Shown here: one piece after another, positions 62,130 to 64,000 of the stretch
Position numbering within the stretch: position 1 is the stretch's first letter
Layout: every line of letters begins with the position of its first letter
Position numbers and translations under genes: made by a program
Notes under the pieces: generated by a model
Told to the model about the DNA's origin: nothing
Seen by the model: the letters and a program-made list of their open reading frames with translations, nothing else
The model's database searches: none
Assembly (NCBI RefSeq): GCF_008365375.1
Contig: NZ_QOKW01000027.1
Location: 26,459 to 90,458 of the forward strand
Length of the DNA: 64,000 nt
Source of the DNA: Roseomonas genomospecies 6
Lineage (GTDB): Bacteria > Pseudomonadota > Alphaproteobacteria > Azospirillales > Azospirillaceae
Direction of reading: 5' to 3'

Positions 62130-62339
62130 GGCGCGCGCGATAGTCCGTCACCGGAACTTTTCATCCCCCGCCGCGTTGCACGAAACGGCGGAATGGGTTG
62201 ACGAGACCGCATTCGCGCCCCGGCTTGACCGGTGAGGGGGGACGGTCCTACATTTTGCCAAATTCCACCGAGAGGGATGGGTCCGCCGCCGGTGGAAAAT
62301 CGGCGCGGCGGTGCCCCTGAACCCAGGCATAGAGGTCAC

Positions 62340-62663
62340 ATGAGCGATCCCATCAAGGTCACCGACGACAGCTTCGAGCAGGACGTGCTGAAGGCCGAAG
62401 GTCCGGTCCTGGTCGATTTCTGGGCGGAGTGGTGCGGCCCCTGCAAGCTGATTGCTCCCGCGCTCGACGACCTCGCCAAGGAGTATGGCGGCAAGGTCAC
62501 CGTCGCCAAGCTGAACATCGACGACAACCCCGGCACCCCGACCAAGTACGGCGTGCGCGGCATCCCGACGCTGATGCTGTTCAAGAACGGCAACGTCGCC
62601 GCCACCAAGATCGGCGCCCTGCCGAAGACCGCCCTGTTCTCGTGGGTCGACGAGGCTCTCTGA
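62340..62663 (+). CDS. trxA: thioredoxin
   Basis: 107 aa, normal length. Active site WCGPC at residues 31-35 (LVDFWAEWCGPCKLIAPAL), the cis-Pro loop GIPTLMLFKNG, and LNIDDNPGTPTKYGVRG. It reduces protein disulfides with electrons from thioredoxin reductase. Ribosome-binding site agaggtcac. Followed by a strong terminator at 62685. Confidence 0.97.
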   Translation: MSDPIKVTDDSFEQDVLKAEGPVLVDFWAEWCGPCKLIAPALDDLAKEYGGKVTVAKLNIDDNPGTPTKYGVRGIPTLMLFKNGNVAATKIGALPKTALFSWVDEAL

Positions 62664-62684
62664 GCCGCGCTCCCCGGACGATCG

Positions 62685-62716
62685 AAAAGCCCCGCCCCTC
62701 CGGCGGGGCTTTTTGT
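62685..62716 (+). terminator. Rho-independent terminator of trxA
   Basis: Stem aaaagccccgcc / ggcggggctttt with a five-base loop, followed by a T-run (tttttg), 21 bases after trxA. Confidence 0.92.
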
Positions 62717-62753
62717 TTGCGCGGCCCCGCGGCCTGTCGGAGAGTGAAGGGCC

Positions 62754-63650
62754 ATGGCCTACCGTCTGCCGCCCCTCAACACCCTGCGCCTGTTCGAGGC
62801 CGCCGGCCGCCACCAGAGCTTCAAGGCGGCGGCGGAAGAACTGCATTTGACCCCCAGCGCGGTCAGCCACGCCATCCAGACGCTGGAGGAGTGGCTGGGG
62901 GTGGAGCTGTTCCTGCGCGGCAACCGCAGCCTGTCGCTGACCCCCGCCGGCCAGGCCTACCTGCCCCGCGTGCGCGACGCGCTGCAAGCGCTGGCGCTGG
63001 CGACGGAAAGCGTGCCGGGCCGCGCGCCCAGCGGGCGGCTGTCGGTCAGCGCCGCCCCGACCTTCGCCCTGCGCTGGCTGATCCCCCGCCTGCCCGCCTT
63101 CCGGGAGCGTCACCCGACCATCACGGTGGAGCTGGACACCGTCCACCGCGTCGTGGAGTTCCCCCGCGACGGCATCGACGCCGGCATCCGGCTGGGCCGC
63201 GGCGGCTGGCCCGGTCTGGCGGCGCTGAAGCTGCTGGAGGAGGATCTCGTCCCGGTGGCCGCCCCCGCCCTGGCCGCGCGCATCGCCTCCCCCGCCGACC
63301 TCGCCGCCTTCCCGCTGCTGAACGTGGCCGGCGTGTCGGAGGACTGGACCGCCTGGGCGGAGGCCGCGGGACTTCCCCCGTCCGCGCTGGGCGACGGGCT
63401 GAAGCGCGGGTTGCGGCTGGACGCCATCCACATGGCGGTGGACGCCGCCGTGCGCGGGCTGGGCGTCATGATCGGGCGGCGCCCGACCGTCGATCCGGAG
63501 CTGGCGTCCGGCCAACTGGTCGAGGTGATGGGGCCGCGCCTGCGCGCGAAGACCGCGTGGTGGCTGGTCACCGCCCGCGACAGCCTGCGCCGCCCGGAGA
63601 TCGCCGCCTTCCGCGCCTGGATGAGGACCGAATTCACCCAGAGCCGGTGA
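62754..63650 (+). CDS. LysR-family transcriptional regulator, GcvA-like
   Basis: 298 aa. N-terminal winged helix (LNTLRLFEAAGRHQSFKAAA; HLTPSAVSHAIQTLEEWLGV) then LFLRGNRSLSLTPAGQ, the GcvA/AmpR subgroup style. The C-terminal effector domain (LSVSAAPTFALRWLIPRL; DGIDAGIRLGRGGWPG) follows. LysR regulators usually control a divergent or neighbouring gene; here the neighbours are trxA upstream and a short DUF1127-like ORF downstream. The target is unknown. Confidence 0.93.
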   Translation: MAYRLPPLNTLRLFEAAGRHQSFKAAAEELHLTPSAVSHAIQTLEEWLGVELFLRGNRSLSLTPAGQAYLPRVRDALQALALATESVPGRAPSGRLSVSAAPTFALRWLIPRLPAFRERHPTITVELDTVHRVVEFPRDGIDAGIRLGRGGWPGLAALKLLEEDLVPVAAPALAARIASPADLAAFPLLNVAGVSEDWTAWAEAAGLPPSALGDGLKRGLRLDAIHMAVDAAVRGLGVMIGRRPTVDPELASGQLVEVMGPRLRAKTAWWLVTARDSLRRPEIAAFRAWMRTEFTQSR

Positions 63651-63770
63651 CGCGGTTGCGGTGATCCGGTTCGGGTGAATTCCGTTCATCCGGACATGAG
63701 AAGCGCCCGTTTGCCGGGATGGTGGAATCGGCTTGATGCTGGTGGTCCATCGACTCCGCCGGAGGCCACC

Positions 63771-63911
63771 ATGACGCTGCACGCCCTCCCCCGCATCGCC
63801 CCGTCACCGACCCGCCGCTTCCGCGCGCTGCTCGGCTGGATCGCCCGCATCCGCGAGCAGAGCCGCCAGCGCGGGTCGTGTCCCATCGCGTGGTGTAGGA
63901 GCTGTGGGTAA
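63771..63911 (+). CDS. small Arg-rich protein, N-terminally DUF1127-like
   Basis: 46 aa. The ribosome-binding site (ggagg, five bases before the ATG) is strong. RRFRALLGWIARIREQSRQR resembles the start of DUF1127 proteins, but the usual continuation (LDDRLLRDIGL-type) is missing; the ORF ends after GSCPIAWCRSCG, so it may be truncated or a different small protein. Located after the GcvA-like regulator and before a large stem-loop. Confidence 0.45.
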   Translation: MTLHALPRIAPSPTRRFRALLGWIARIREQSRQRGSCPIAWCRSCG

Positions 63912-63958
63912 CCGGCCCGCCGAAGCGTCCCCTCACAGCTGGCGTAGGCGGGCCGGTT
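63910..63958. terminator. stem-loop, possible terminator
   Basis: Perfect 12-base arms aaccggcccgcc (63910-63921) and ggcgggccggtt (63947-63958) around a 25-base loop; no long T-run follows. It overlaps the stop of the small ORF. Confidence 0.5.
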
Positions 63959-64000
63959 ATCCACAGCGGACGGTCATCGAGGTTCTTCGGTAGAGTCTGG

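Overview
High-GC (roughly two-thirds G+C) alphaproteobacterial DNA, most likely a Rhodospirillales chromosome close to Azospirillum. That placement is an inference. It rests on the alphaproteobacterial AddB/AddA type, the order tsaE-amgK-murU-addB-addA-trxA, the trpB-trpA-accD-folC block, the large number of orphan sensor kinases and the GC-rich REP-like repeats. No phage, transposase, integrase, CRISPR array or rRNA was seen. Two tRNA genes are present: Gly-CCC and Arg-CCU.

Layout. 1-6.2 kb: end of a DegP/HtrA protease, small hypothetical genes, an NnrU-like membrane protein, a secreted protein with four curlin-like repeats, a DUF4398 plus OmpA lipoprotein pair, and a chemoreceptor-like protein. 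6.2-18 kb: a phospholipase D-like enzyme, a Gly/Ser/Thr-rich secreted protein, then three sensor kinases with an amidoligase/glutamine-amidotransferase operon between the first two. 18-21.2 kb: an ABC importer (binding protein, permease, ATPase) of the nitrate/sulfonate/taurine class. 21.2-33.4 kb: a glycine-zipper lipoprotein, tRNA-Gly, GNAT, apaG, a pterin-rich stretch (two GTP cyclohydrolase I genes, an HPPK and a FolM-like reductase), a PrsR-like regulator without its AAA+ domain, a kinase next to a molybdopterin-fold protein that lacks the usual cysteine, tRNA-Arg, and an acidic zinc-finger protein with five repeated short helices. 33.4-37.8 kb: folC, accD, trpA and trpB on the minus strand. 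38-47.6 kb: DUF3800, an amino-acid-binding protein, a TorS-like hybrid kinase, a DivL-like PAS kinase with a decayed ATP site, and NDH-2. 47.7-52.3 kb: a HicAB toxin-antitoxin pair, a Cpx-like two-component system divergent from a Spy-like protein, and a ferredoxin-NADP reductase. 52.5-64 kb: tsaE, amgK, murU, addB, addA, trxA, then a GcvA-type LysR regulator and a short DUF1127-like ORF.

How the genes fit together. Housekeeping themes are folate/pterin synthesis (folE twice, folK, folM-like, folC), tryptophan synthesis, fatty-acid initiation (accD), tRNA modification and editing (tsaE, ybaK), peptidoglycan-sugar recycling (amgK, murU), double-strand break repair (addAB) and redox (trxA, FNR, NDH-2). 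Signalling is heavily represented: seven histidine-kinase-like proteins, only one with a classical adjacent response regulator. The least explained items are the acidic zinc-finger repeat protein, the curlin-like protein, the amidoligase pair, the DivL-like apparent pseudokinase and the Cys-less molybdopterin-fold/kinase pair.

Long antisense reading frames are common here because of the GC content and were treated as shadows. Start codons are judgement calls where noted.
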